Source of the DNA: JAVBQJ01 sp031549115
Lineage (GTDB): Bacteria; Verrucomicrobiota; Lentisphaeria; Victivallales; Victivallaceae
NCBI GenBank assembly: GCA_031549115.1
Contig: JAVBQJ010000082.1
Coordinates: 23,006-87,005, forward strand
Reading direction: 5' to 3'
DNA length: 64,000 bases
Shown here: in pieces, positions 47,331 through 56,790 of the stretch
How the letters are laid out: each line of letters begins with the position of its first letter
Numbering within the stretch: position 1 is the stretch's first letter
The notes under the pieces: generated by a model
Told to the model about the DNA's origin: nothing
The model's input: only the letters and a program-made list of their open reading frames with translations
Database searches by the model: none
Translations under genes and position numbers: made by a program

Positions 47331-49280
47331 TCAGTTGTCGACCAGCACATCGCTGTCCGCTTCATTGCTTTGAAATAACCAGCTTCCGTCCGGCTGCAGC
47401 CGGCTGTTGCCGTACAGCGAACGCAGGGAAGCACCGCCTTCGATCCGCAGCGCCGCCTCGCCGCCGGCGGCGCAGGCGATCAGGACCGCTTTGCGGCCGT
47501 CTTCGGCGGCAAACGCGGCCGCCCGGACGGTGCCGGAACGCACCGTCAACTCCAGCTCCGGCGCGACACGCTCCGAGAGCAGGAAACCCTCCAGGCCGCG
47601 CAGCAATTCAGCCACCCGGCACACCTCCACCCAGCGTTCCGCAAAGGGGTGAGTCGCCGCGTCGACATGCAAATCGAAGTAGGAGTAAAAGATGAAGCCG
47701 CGCGCACCAGTGATCGCTTCCAAAAGTGCGATCGCACGCATCTCCTTTTCCGTCGGGCACCGGGTCGTCGCAGCGCCGGCGCCGCCGTCGAAGTTGTAGC
47801 TCCCCCAACGGAAGATCTGCGGCACGCTCCACAACGCGATCGGCCCGGCTCCCAGCGTTTCACGTATCGCGTCGCCGTCCGCGACCACGGCGGCGAGCGA
47901 TCCGGGGCCCGAATGGATCGGATACGGATCGAAGCCGTAGATATCGCTGAAAGCGGTATAGGCCGGTACCATGCTGTGGTCGCAGAACACCGCCCAGGTC
48001 GGGTGCCACGGATCGAGCCGGTTGACCAGCTCCCGCAGCGGCCGGAATTCCGGATAGCGCAAAGCCGGAGCTTCATCGCAGACATACCAGGCCAGCAGCG
48101 CCGGATGGTCGCGCAGGGCTTCCACCCAGGAGGTAATCCCGACGTGGTCGGCCGGATCGAGAGAGGTCAATGGAACGATCGCCTTGAGCCCGGCGTCGGA
48201 GGCCAGATCGAGCACCTCTCTCGTCCGCTCAGCCCCGGTCGCCGACGAATCCGCCAAGCCCAGAAACATCAGGTCGTAACTCATGAAGCAATTAAACGGA
48301 CTGTCCTCGAGAATGGCGATTTCGTCCTCGATCGGCCGCGGCGGCACCACCCGCGCATCGTGTTGGTTGAGGTAGATTCCAACCGGCAAAAATTTGCCGC
48401 CGGCGACCGTGGCATGGCCGAAGCGGTCAATCCGGCAGGCATTTGCCGGGATCGCGGTATTGGCGGGAAAAATCCGCAACGGCAGTGTTTCCTCCGCTTC
48501 CGTTTGCCCATCGGCGCCGACCAGCGTGAAAGCCAATTCCAACTCGTCGACGCACTCCGGAAATTCCACTTGCCACTCCGCGGCATCGGCCGCCAGGGTC
48601 GTCTCGTGGAGCACCGCGCCGTCACGACGTACTTCGAGCCGGACGCTCTTGCCGTCGGTCGGGGTTCCGAGCAGGCTCGACCCGATCCGCAGCGCCACCG
48701 GTCCGCCCGAAGCAATCACAGGAGCGAACGAGTCGCGCTTGAACACATGCCAACGGATGCCCGACACCGGCACCAGATACGGCTCAGAAAACCAGGCGTC
48801 CCCCACCCGCCCGACCGGCAAATAAAATATCATGGTGGCCGTGTCCGCCCCCTCCGGCATGGTAAATTCCCCGCGCAGCAGCGTCCAATCCCGGTCGCCC
48901 TCCAGCTGCTCAAGGTAAACGCCGCTGCGGTAAGCATTGCCGGCGGTGAATTCCACCGCGCTGGTAACCGCCACCGGAGCGGCGCCGCGATTTTGCGCTT
49001 TCACCCACACGCCGAATTCATAGCGTTCCTTCGGCGTCAACGTCGTCACCGCCAACCCCGGCAGACGATAGCCGGCCGGGTCCAAGCGCGAATAATACAG
49101 CGACGACGCTCCGGCAATCCCTCCATCGGGGTGCAACTCCACCCCCGGCCCCATGCCGGTCCAGCAGCCGGAATCGGTCATCGCGGCGGGAGGCAACAGG
49201 CTTTCCGCCAGAACTCCGGCAGCGCCGAGACACGCCAGCAGCAATCCGATGATGTTCTCAAGTTTCCACATAAATTGCAT
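47331..49280 (-). CDS. Secreted GH-A clan-like glycosidase (module 2)
   Basis: 649 residues. A signal peptide (about 4-25, IIGLLLACLGAAGVLAES) is clear; MWKLEN three codons downstream is another start. Residues 30-270 are beta-sandwich modules. The barrel from about 285 has GGKFLPVGIYLNQHD, HPALLAWYVCDEAPALRYPE with a candidate acid/base Glu, and DIYGFDPYPIHSG. The C-terminal 80 residues look like a small beta-domain. The layout suggests an exported glycosidase of the GH2/GH5 type clan, family unknown. It is the second gene of module 2. Confidence 0.7.
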   Translation of the reverse strand: MQFMWKLENIIGLLLACLGAAGVLAESLLPPAAMTDSGCWTGMGPGVELHPDGGIAGASSLYYSRLDPAGYRLPGLAVTTLTPKERYEFGVWVKAQNRGAAPVAVTSAVEFTAGNAYRSGVYLEQLEGDRDWTLLRGEFTMPEGADTATMIFYLPVGRVGDAWFSEPYLVPVSGIRWHVFKRDSFAPVIASGGPVALRIGSSLLGTPTDGKSVRLEVRRDGAVLHETTLAADAAEWQVEFPECVDELELAFTLVGADGQTEAEETLPLRIFPANTAIPANACRIDRFGHATVAGGKFLPVGIYLNQHDARVVPPRPIEDEIAILEDSPFNCFMSYDLMFLGLADSSATGAERTREVLDLASDAGLKAIVPLTSLDPADHVGITSWVEALRDHPALLAWYVCDEAPALRYPEFRPLRELVNRLDPWHPTWAVFCDHSMVPAYTAFSDIYGFDPYPIHSGPGSLAAVVADGDAIRETLGAGPIALWSVPQIFRWGSYNFDGGAGAATTRCPTEKEMRAIALLEAITGARGFIFYSYFDLHVDAATHPFAERWVEVCRVAELLRGLEGFLLSERVAPELELTVRSGTVRAAAFAAEDGRKAVLIACAAGGEAALRIEGGASLRSLYGNSRLQPDGSWLFQSNEADSDVLVDN

Positions 49281-49324
49281 TTACTCCTTTAAGCTCGTTC
49301 AATACAAACGCTGAAAACGGCACA

Positions 49325-50350
49325 TCATTCCGTCGATCTGCGGAAGATCACTTCCGGCTGCAAGATGATTTCGGCCGGCGCGTCCAGGCCGTGCGCCATC
49401 GCCTGGGTCAGGCGGAAAAGCTCCCCGGCCACCCGGTCGTGGACGAGATCGATGCTGGTCAACGGCGGATCCAGCCACTTGTCGACCGGTTCATTGTCGC
49501 ACCCCGCCACCGCGATATCTTCCGGAATCCGGAGTCCGGCCTGCTTCAGCGCCGGCAAGAGGCGCATGGCCAGGTGATCGAAGCTGATCACCGCATCGAC
49601 CTGATTCCGCTTCAGAATTCCGGCGATGTCCCGCAGTTCGGTTTCGTCCGGTTCGTAATGATCCCGCAGTTCATAATGTCCCAGAGTCAGCAGAAACTCC
49701 GGATAATAGTTCAAGCCGGACGCTTCGACGGCCTGTCGGAAAAACGCTTTCGTATCCAGCGTGGGTATCGCGAATACAGCGGCGATCTTCCTGCGCCCGG
49801 TGCGCGCCAGATGGGCGACCACGCTCCGCATGCCCGCTGCCAGGTCGACCTCGATATAATTGAAACCGCCCGGACAATCCGGTTTGCCGAAAAAAACCAG
49901 GTTGCGGTAATCGCCGAAGCAATCGTAAAAATCGACCGATTTATTGGGGTATCGGTGGGCCAGCAGAATGATCGCTTCGGTGCGGTGGGCGATAAAGTCG
50001 GCGATGCACTGGCGGAAGTTGTTTTCGTTGTCATGCGCCTGCCCGACGATCAATCGCATGCCGCTGCCGGCCAGGTGGCTTTCAAACGCCGCAAGAATCC
50101 GCTGATGGCAGCCCGGCGCGTAGCTGTCGATCAGGGCCCCGACCAGATTGCTGCGCTTGCCGGCCAGCATCTGGGCGGAAAGATCGGGGCGGTAATTCAA
50201 TTCGGCGGCGACCCGGCGCACCAGCAAAGCGGTCTTCTCCGCTACCCGGATCGATCCCTTGCGCGGACTGAGCACCTGTGACGCCGTGGCGGTGGAGACT
50301 TTCGCCCTGGCCGCGACATCGCTCAATTTGACTTTCCCGTTCACCGCCAT
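49325..50350 (-). CDS. LacI-family transcriptional regulator
   Basis: 341 residues. The helix-turn-helix (7-30, KLSDVAARAKVSTATASQVLSP in part) and hinge are followed by a sugar-binding sensor ending with EDIAVAGCDNEPVDKWLDPPLTSIDLVHD. It is the first gene of module 2 and likely represses it. Its leader contains an AAGCGCTT palindrome typical of LacI-type operators. The ligand is unknown. Confidence 0.93.
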   Translation of the reverse strand: MAVNGKVKLSDVAARAKVSTATASQVLSPRKGSIRVAEKTALLVRRVAAELNYRPDLSAQMLAGKRSNLVGALIDSYAPGCHQRILAAFESHLAGSGMRLIVGQAHDNENNFRQCIADFIAHRTEAIILLAHRYPNKSVDFYDCFGDYRNLVFFGKPDCPGGFNYIEVDLAAGMRSVVAHLARTGRRKIAAVFAIPTLDTKAFFRQAVEASGLNYYPEFLLTLGHYELRDHYEPDETELRDIAGILKRNQVDAVISFDHLAMRLLPALKQAGLRIPEDIAVAGCDNEPVDKWLDPPLTSIDLVHDRVAGELFRLTQAMAHGLDAPAEIILQPEVIFRRSTE

Positions 50351-50363
50351 CTTCCATCCTCGA

Positions 50364-50378
50364 TTTAAAGCGCTTAAT
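50364..50378. promoter_or_regulatory. Candidate LacI-type operator in the regulator leader
   Basis: Core palindrome AAGCGCTT (50368-50375) within TTTAAAGCGCTTAAT, 14-28 bases before the LacI start codon and downstream of its promoter, a position suited to autorepression. Confidence 0.5.
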
Positions 50379-50438
50379 CAGTTTTATCAAAAAAAATCAA
50401 ACATCTGCTGGTTTCATGATGTTATCCGGTTAATCATA

Positions 50439-50467
50439 ATTATAGCACAGGTGAAATTAAAAGTCAA
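50439..50467 (-). promoter_or_regulatory. Predicted sigma70 promoter of module 2
   Basis: Minus strand TTGACT (50462-50467), 17-base spacer, consensus TATAAT (50439-50444). The predicted leader is about 80 bases and includes the LacI-type operator. Confidence 0.72.
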
Positions 50468-50561
50468 TACCCCCGGCGTTATTTTGTCGAAAAAAGCTGA
50501 TTTGCGAATTGAAAACATACGCTTGCGGCATTACCGTATCCAGATCAACAAAAGGAATTTC

Positions 50562-51551
50562 ATGCTTTACGACGCCATCGACGCCGCGATTTCATTCCGA
50601 AAACCATTTTTCGAATCCCCACCCGTCGGCGCGTTCCGGCTGCTGAACGGTTTCACCGAGGGGTGTCCCGGGCTGGCGATCGATATCTTTGCCAAGACGG
50701 CGGTGGTTCACGATTATGCCGATGACGGCGCGTTCGCGCCGCAGCCGGTGACGGAGTTGCTGCAAGATCGGCTGCCGTGGCTGAAGGCGGTCGTATGGAA
50801 AAAACGCCGGAGCGATCACGCCGGCGAACGCAACGGCACGTTGCTTTACGGCGTCAAACCGGACGACCGCATCGAGGAGCACGGCGTCCGCTATGCGCTG
50901 CAGCTGCTGCTGAACCGCGACAACAGTTTCTACGCCGACACCCGGAATCTGCGGAAGTGGCTGCGCGAAACCATGCGGGGAAAGCGGGTATTGAATACCT
51001 TCGCCTACACCGGCAGCCTCGGGATCGCCGCGGCGGCGGGCGGCGCCATCGAGGTGCTTCAGACCGATCTGTCGGATAAGTTTCTCTCCGTCGCCCAGCG
51101 TTCCAGTCACCTCAACAATCTGCCGGTGACGCGAAAAGGGTTTCTCGCCGGCGACTTCTTTCCGGTGGTGGCGCGGCTGAAGCGCGAAGAACGGCGTTTC
51201 GACTGCGTGATTCTCGATCCGCCGTTTTTCTCCGACACCGCCGCCGGGCGGGTCGATCTGGCTTATGCGCCGGCGGCGCTGCTCAACAAAGTCCGGCCGC
51301 TGGTCGCCCATGACGGTTATCTGGTGGCGGTCAACAATTCGCTCTATTTGTCCGGGCACGACTTTCTCGCCGCGGTCGACGCGCTGTGCGACGGCGTCTA
51401 TCTCAAGCGCGAAGCCATCGTACCGGTCCCCGAAGACTTCACCGGCGGCAACCCCGAATACCGCCGATGTTATCAGGTGGATCCCGCGCCGTTCAACCAT
51501 CCGACCAAAATCGTGATCCTGCGCGTCGCCCGGAAGGACGCCGCCGGGTAA
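50562..51551 (+). CDS. Class I SAM-dependent rRNA methyltransferase (RlmI/RlmK-like)
   Basis: 329 residues from ATG 50562 (AAAAGGA upstream). The N-terminal 125 residues resemble the RlmI middle domain (GFTEGCPGLAIDIFAKTAVV, LNRDNSFYADTRNLRKWL in part). The SAM motif KRVLNTFAYTGSLGIAAA starts at 141, and the VILDPPFFS motif is near 220. Family members methylate 23S rRNA cytosine C5; here the N-terminal PUA domain is absent, so the target is uncertain. It stands between two minus-strand modules. Confidence 0.85.
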   Translation: MLYDAIDAAISFRKPFFESPPVGAFRLLNGFTEGCPGLAIDIFAKTAVVHDYADDGAFAPQPVTELLQDRLPWLKAVVWKKRRSDHAGERNGTLLYGVKPDDRIEEHGVRYALQLLLNRDNSFYADTRNLRKWLRETMRGKRVLNTFAYTGSLGIAAAAGGAIEVLQTDLSDKFLSVAQRSSHLNNLPVTRKGFLAGDFFPVVARLKREERRFDCVILDPPFFSDTAAGRVDLAYAPAALLNKVRPLVAHDGYLVAVNNSLYLSGHDFLAAVDALCDGVYLKREAIVPVPEDFTGGNPEYRRCYQVDPAPFNHPTKIVILRVARKDAAG

Positions 51552-51593
51552 TAAACCGCTGGTGCGGCGCCAGAGTAAGCTATTGTTTCCTCC

Positions 51594-51758
51594 GGGTGTC
51601 CCCAACGAGGGACACCCCACAGGCAGTGGCACGTGCCACCCGTATGACGGAGACGAGACCGCCGCTTCGCTCGCTACGTCCTTCGGACTTGCTCTTCCCC
51701 CTCGCGTTTTGCGCTCGGTTTCGGCTTCGCCATCGGCTCTATTTTTTTATTTTGTTTT
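51594..51758. repeat. Intergenic stretch with two palindromes and a GC-biased tail
   Basis: Between the methyltransferase stop and the convergent module 3 end. Arms GGGTGTCCC/GGGACACCC (51594-51602, 51609-51617), then the perfect palindrome GTGGCACGTGCCAC (51626-51639), then a stretch of CGCTTCGCTCGC-type short repeats (to about 51735) and a T-rich end. It may combine a terminator with a repeated element; only one copy is seen here. Confidence 0.45.
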
Positions 51759-53825
51759 TTATCCGGTGATTCCGGCGTCGAGCAAAGTCCAATAGGTGCC
51801 GCTCCATTTGAATGCGGTCAACGCGTAATCGTTGTTCCAGTTCCCCTCGTCAGTGGTCCAGAAGTGATTCTGCGGGCAGCTGCCGCGCGTCGAAACCGGA
51901 CTCCCCGGCACCTCGTTCAAAAACTGAAAGTAGGTCTGCCAGTTGGCAAAGCCGCGCAGGTGCTCCAAATCGCGTTCGCGCCGCGTAATCCGCCACGCAT
52001 GGTACATCCCGTCGGCGATTTCATTGCGGTTCATCAGCAGATTGAAGCGGCCGCCGAAACCGCGCCGGTACACCGGCATCCAGTTCCCGTGCGTAATCCC
52101 CCCCGCGAGGCGGATGTCGGCGCCGTAAGGGGCCAGCGTCATCTTTTCCCCGGGCCGGAGCCGGGCTTCATCGCAATCCCAATGCACCGCGAACCCGGCG
52201 AAAATATCCATATAACGGCACAGCAGCTCCGGAATCCGGGAATCGCGCGAGTGATCGAACTCCTCCGCCAGACCGCGCAGGATATACGCGATGCCGGTCG
52301 GGTCGATGCTGCGCGCCCGGTAGACCAGGTAATCGCATTCGCCGCCGCCGAACTCACCCAGCGGCTCGGCGAGGCGCGGAACCGCCCATTGCATCAGCCG
52401 CTCCGCCGCCTGGTGCCAGCGCTCCGGCTCCACCGCATCGGCTGCCGCCAGATGGCGCAGCGCGACCGCGAGAAAGCACGCCGACACCGGCTGCGCGCCG
52501 ACCAGCACCTCCGCTTGTTTGCCATTGCGGTTGCAGCGCGAAAAGTACGGCCGCCACCCCTCCCCGAGCTCCGGCGGATAATCCACCGGAAATTGCCAGA
52601 CAGTCGGGATCGAACCGTCCGGACGCTGCTGCGCCAGCACCCATTCCCCGAGCTTCCGCGCCTCGGGCAGGCACTCCTCCCAGCCAACCGCCCGGTGAAT
52701 GTCGGCCAACCGCAGCATCAAATCGGCCTGCGCAATGGTCCAGATGCAATCCGGAAACCATCCGGTGGTCACGTAAGCGGCATCCAGATCGCCCGGATTG
52801 TCGGCGAATACGCCGTCCGGCACCCGGAAGCGCGGATTGCCGAGCCAGCCGTGCAGCATTTTCCGGGCATGCGCCAGCAATTCATCGCGGCGTTCCGGCA
52901 GATGCCGGGCGCACAACACCAGATTCCACGCGTTTTCGGCGTCGCAGGCGCCGCCCCAGCCCGGCCCCTCGGTCCAGTATTGCACGCGCGGCGAAGCGCT
53001 GTCGCCGTCGACCGCGGTGTGGTAGAGGATGCCGCCGCCGCACGGATAGTATTTACGGGCGTCGAGGAAGTTTTCGAGCGTCATCGCGATGTATTCATCA
53101 TAGGAATAACGCGCCGGGTGGAAGCTCCGCCCGGTCAACGACTCATTCGCCTCGGCATGTTGATAAAAGGCGCCGTCGCGCAGCGACACCGCGCCGCGGA
53201 TTTCCAATGTTTCTTGCGGCTGCAGCGTATATTCTTTTTTCACCGGCGCCACGTAGCCGGGAGGCAGGCGCAGATGGAATTCCAGCGTCGCCGGGTCGGG
53301 GTTTTCCGCCATCAGCCCCTGGCAACCGGCGTATTGCGCACCGCAGCCGTCCGCGGGCGGCAGGCTCAACATCCACAGCGTCCGCTCCGGGCCGGGAAAG
53401 CTGTACCCCATCTGCGTCATGCTGTAAGCGAAACGGTAACGCGAAAACTCCGGCGGCAAAAGATACAGCAATCCGAAGCTCAAATGCGGCTGCCGGACGG
53501 CACGCTGCGCCTGAATCCGGCAGATGAATTCCACCGTGTCGGCATCGATTTTGCGCCACTCCTGCATCGCGATGACGCCGTGCTCCGGATAGTCGCGGCG
53601 CCAGCGCAGCGCATCCGGGCCGGGCTCCCACACACAGCGCTCGTCCACCGTCGCTTCGGCGCGCCAGGCGGCGCCGTCGGTAATCAGGTGAAATCCGGCG
53701 GCATCGCTTTCCAGCGCCAGCATGCGGCCGCTATCGTCTTCGCATTGCAGCCGGCAGCTGTCGTCGTATTCGCCGCGCCAGCGCAGCCGTCCGTGCCGCA
53801 GGGCTATTTCGTATTCGGGGTACAT
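51759..53825 (-). CDS. Alpha/alpha-barrel-like glycosidase of unknown family (module 3)
   Basis: 688 residues, no signal peptide. The first 220 residues are beta-rich; the rest is helical with repeated features such as DAENAWNLVLCARHL, TTGWFPDCIWTIAQADLMLRLADIH and LGEWVLAQQRPDGSIP, which suggests an (alpha/alpha)6 barrel as in several cytoplasmic glycosidases and lyases. I do not recognise the exact family. It is the last gene of module 3, 25 bases after the 973-residue protein gene. Confidence 0.6.
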   Translation of the reverse strand: MYPEYEIALRHGRLRWRGEYDDSCRLQCEDDSGRMLALESDAAGFHLITDGAAWRAEATVDERCVWEPGPDALRWRRDYPEHGVIAMQEWRKIDADTVEFICRIQAQRAVRQPHLSFGLLYLLPPEFSRYRFAYSMTQMGYSFPGPERTLWMLSLPPADGCGAQYAGCQGLMAENPDPATLEFHLRLPPGYVAPVKKEYTLQPQETLEIRGAVSLRDGAFYQHAEANESLTGRSFHPARYSYDEYIAMTLENFLDARKYYPCGGGILYHTAVDGDSASPRVQYWTEGPGWGGACDAENAWNLVLCARHLPERRDELLAHARKMLHGWLGNPRFRVPDGVFADNPGDLDAAYVTTGWFPDCIWTIAQADLMLRLADIHRAVGWEECLPEARKLGEWVLAQQRPDGSIPTVWQFPVDYPPELGEGWRPYFSRCNRNGKQAEVLVGAQPVSACFLAVALRHLAAADAVEPERWHQAAERLMQWAVPRLAEPLGEFGGGECDYLVYRARSIDPTGIAYILRGLAEEFDHSRDSRIPELLCRYMDIFAGFAVHWDCDEARLRPGEKMTLAPYGADIRLAGGITHGNWMPVYRRGFGGRFNLLMNRNEIADGMYHAWRITRRERDLEHLRGFANWQTYFQFLNEVPGSPVSTRGSCPQNHFWTTDEGNWNNDYALTAFKWSGTYWTLLDAGITG

Positions 53826-53850
53826 GATGATTCAGCCTTATGTTGTTCTG

Positions 53851-56772
53851 TTACTTTCCGTCCACCGAAAAAACCGCCACATCGCCGAATACCTCGGCCG
53901 GAGCCAGTTCGAAACACAGGAATCCATTGTCGATGCGGTAGTCGTGGCCGGTCAGGCACTCCCGCACCTGAACTCCCTCCGGCAATCGGACCTGCTGTCC
54001 GCCTCCGCGCGGAGAACCGATGACCCCGAGAATTCCGGCGCCATAGAGCAAGCCCGAGTCGTTTTCCAGCATCGGCGCCAAACCGGCCTCGCGGGCGAGA
54101 TTCCGGATCAGCGGGATATTCAACGCTCCCGGCGCGCCGATCCAGAGTCTGGTCCGCTCCGCATTGCGGTCCACCAGCATTCCGGGCAAATCGGTACCGG
54201 CATAGCGCGCCAGCACCTTGCCGGGCGAATCCGGCGCCGCCGCGGGGGAAGTACTCCAAGCCATGTTTCCCCAGATGTTGTACAGCCCCAATTGACTGTC
54301 CGGCGCCAATCCGGCGAACAACGGATCGTCGGCACAAATCCGCAGCACTTTATCGGCGGTGCCGGGCACATCCGGCCGGATTTTGAAACCGGTGATCCGC
54401 GACGGATTGTCCGGCGTCCCCGGAGCGGCCAGACCCGGAGAGGTCATATACACCACCGCCCGGCCGCCGTGTTCGAAGCGTTCGCGGATCGCCGCGCCCT
54501 GCTCCAGCGTCATCGTCAGCGGGTTGAGAAAAATCGCCACGCGGGGCGGCACCAAATCCGGATTCAACGCATCCTGCTGCAGGAAAAAGCGCACCGGCAC
54601 CCCCGCGAACTCCCACCCCGACGCCCAATTCCAGCCGAACTTGAAAAACGTGCTTTCAACCGCGGCGGAATTGAAAGGCCACCCCAGCGTAGCCAACTGG
54701 TTGGCGGCGTCCTCGTCGATGAATACGCCGACATAGTTCTCCCCGAACGGCGGAAAATCCTTGACGGCGCGCACCAGCGACTGCCCCTCCGTCAGAATTT
54801 CGCGGGTGGTGGGATGAAAGAACCAGCCGCCGCCCATGTCCCAGAGATGATACCCGCCGCCGACGGACAACTGCGCGGCAAATCCGGCCAGGACCTGGCG
54901 GCGGAATTCCGCCTGGCTCTTGGCATGAAACGGATGGTCGTAATCCAGCCACGCGTCCAGGCCGGAACGCACGTTGCGCAGATCGAATTCCGCCACGGTC
55001 GCTTTTCCGTGAAAAATCGCCCCCGGCAGTCCGCCGCGGGAGATGAAATCCACATCCGGCGACCGCAACATTTCGATGAATCCGGTGTGTTGCAATGGAT
55101 AGGAGGCCGGCAGCGTCGGCCAGTAGGTTCCGGCCAGCAGCCGACCGCCGGAACCGGCTTTGAACGCACGGGAAAAAGCAATCTGCCGCCGGGTATTGCC
55201 CACCGAGAGATATTCATTGTAATCGGCCGCCTGGGCCTTGCGTCCATTGTACTCCATCAACGGCGAGCGGGCGATATTGGGATCGGGCCCGAACTGGCGC
55301 CGCCGCAGAGCGTAATCGGGAAACTCCGCCGTGGCGAAATCCGCCGGGAAGCCCCACGCGGCCGACAGCGCCGCCGGATCGGCGTTGTATTTCTCCCGCA
55401 GGTAATTCCGGAACGCCTTCAAGCTGCCCGGACTGTAATCGGCATATTCCGACTCCACGGAGAAAAACCATTGGGTATCCGCGCCGCCGTGAATATACGC
55501 GCCGATCACCGCCTTGCCCTCCGGCGCGGTGGCAAGCCAGCGGCCGACGGCGTGCAAAGCACGGCTTGCGCCGTCGCGGAACACCTCCGAAGTGTTGCAC
55601 GCTTCGTAGAATTCCCGCTCACCGGACGGCGCTTCACCGCCATAGCGGTTGACGCGGCTCCACTCCGAGACGCCGCGGTTGCCCGCGGCATCGGTATGAA
55701 TCGCGTCCGGGTTCGCCTCCGCCCAGGCGGTCGGGAGCGTCACGCGCAAATAGAGCATGATATGCGCATCCGGCACCCGGCGCAAAAGGTCGCGGATTCC
55801 CTCGGCCAGACGGTCGAAATCGTATTCATCCTCGTCAATCCAGACATTGAACGGCCAGCCGATGGTGTCGGCGCGCGGCCCCAGGCAGACCGGTACGGCG
55901 AAAATCCGGAAACCCATTTCCTCCATATTCTGCAAGTAGCCGGCATCCCGGTTGTATGGTCCCCAGGCGATGGTAAACGGCTCCTCCTGTCCGTTGATGG
56001 TGAATTTGATCCGGTCGCCGATCCGTTCCAGTTTGGGAACCGCCTGCGGCCGTTGCGCCAGCAATTCGGTCACTTCGTCATCCGAAAGCCTCGGCACATC
56101 CGGTACCGGATCGGCGTTGTTTTCCCCATAGGGAATGTCCGGGCGTTTGGCCTTGGCCCAGCGCTCTTCCAGATTCCATTGGGGTTTCGGATGCGCCGGC
56201 GACAGACCGACGCGGACGACGCGCGCCTCCAGAGCGTTTCCCCGGCACTCGAATGCCAGCTTGAGCCCGGCCGCCTCCTCCGGCACCGCAAAGGTGCGGT
56301 CCAGCCGGCGCGGACGCTCCGGAGCCGTGACCGAATTCACATACATCTGGTAATCCGGCATGTAAATATCCCACTGCGAAAGCACGCTCCCGTCCGCTCC
56401 GGTCAGCTGGATGACCGGCATGAATTCCGCGTCCGGCGCCAATCGGTCGATCGCCACGTCCACCGTCAGGCGCACCCGTCCGTCCGCGCCGCGCTCCAAC
56501 GGCAACGCAGCGGCGCTTTCGACGCGGCCGAAGCGCGGCGCCGCACCGGAATAGTCACTGCGGCCGCTCCAATTCAGCCGCAGCCCGCCGGCTCCCGCCG
56601 TCCAGGCCACCTCCGGGTGTCCTGAAGTGTTTTGCCACGCGCCGGCAAGGTCGACCCGGAACAGTTGTTCCACGGCCGGAGCCGGCGGCTCCAGCCGCAA
56701 CTCCCAATCTTCCGCCGCCAGCAGGAAACCGGCAAGCAAGAGTAACAGATTCAGCAAGTGTTTCATTTTCAT
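53851..56772 (-). CDS. Large secreted GH42-related protein (module 3)
   Basis: 973 residues with a signal peptide (about 5-20, HLLNLLLLLAGFLLAAE). A beta-rich domain (25-215) precedes a barrel with FRIFAVPVCLGPRADT, LKAFRNYLREKYNADPAALSAAWGF (in part, GH42-like) and a candidate nucleophile in VAEFDLRN. Where GH42 enzymes have an N-E acid/base pair, this protein reads GAYIHGGADTQWF. The C-terminal part contains an amidotransferase-like domain. It could be a divergent enzyme or a glycan-binding protein. It follows the pseudopilin by 18 bases. Confidence 0.65.
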   Translation of the reverse strand: MKMKHLLNLLLLLAGFLLAAEDWELRLEPPAPAVEQLFRVDLAGAWQNTSGHPEVAWTAGAGGLRLNWSGRSDYSGAAPRFGRVESAAALPLERGADGRVRLTVDVAIDRLAPDAEFMPVIQLTGADGSVLSQWDIYMPDYQMYVNSVTAPERPRRLDRTFAVPEEAAGLKLAFECRGNALEARVVRVGLSPAHPKPQWNLEERWAKAKRPDIPYGENNADPVPDVPRLSDDEVTELLAQRPQAVPKLERIGDRIKFTINGQEEPFTIAWGPYNRDAGYLQNMEEMGFRIFAVPVCLGPRADTIGWPFNVWIDEDEYDFDRLAEGIRDLLRRVPDAHIMLYLRVTLPTAWAEANPDAIHTDAAGNRGVSEWSRVNRYGGEAPSGEREFYEACNTSEVFRDGASRALHAVGRWLATAPEGKAVIGAYIHGGADTQWFFSVESEYADYSPGSLKAFRNYLREKYNADPAALSAAWGFPADFATAEFPDYALRRRQFGPDPNIARSPLMEYNGRKAQAADYNEYLSVGNTRRQIAFSRAFKAGSGGRLLAGTYWPTLPASYPLQHTGFIEMLRSPDVDFISRGGLPGAIFHGKATVAEFDLRNVRSGLDAWLDYDHPFHAKSQAEFRRQVLAGFAAQLSVGGGYHLWDMGGGWFFHPTTREILTEGQSLVRAVKDFPPFGENYVGVFIDEDAANQLATLGWPFNSAAVESTFFKFGWNWASGWEFAGVPVRFFLQQDALNPDLVPPRVAIFLNPLTMTLEQGAAIRERFEHGGRAVVYMTSPGLAAPGTPDNPSRITGFKIRPDVPGTADKVLRICADDPLFAGLAPDSQLGLYNIWGNMAWSTSPAAAPDSPGKVLARYAGTDLPGMLVDRNAERTRLWIGAPGALNIPLIRNLAREAGLAPMLENDSGLLYGAGILGVIGSPRGGGQQVRLPEGVQVRECLTGHDYRIDNGFLCFELAPAEVFGDVAVFSVDGK

Positions 56773-56790
56773 AATATTCCGGTCCCGATG

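Noticed and set aside
50259..50561. Upstream extension of the rRNA methyltransferase frame
   Set aside because: It overlaps the LacI gene start and its promoter and has no protein-like features; ATG 50562 has a ribosome-binding site and matches the family start.
53722..56625. 967-codon open frame opposite the 973-residue module 3 gene
   Set aside because: No ribosome-binding site, Arg/His/Gln-rich translation; the minus-strand gene has a signal peptide and domains.
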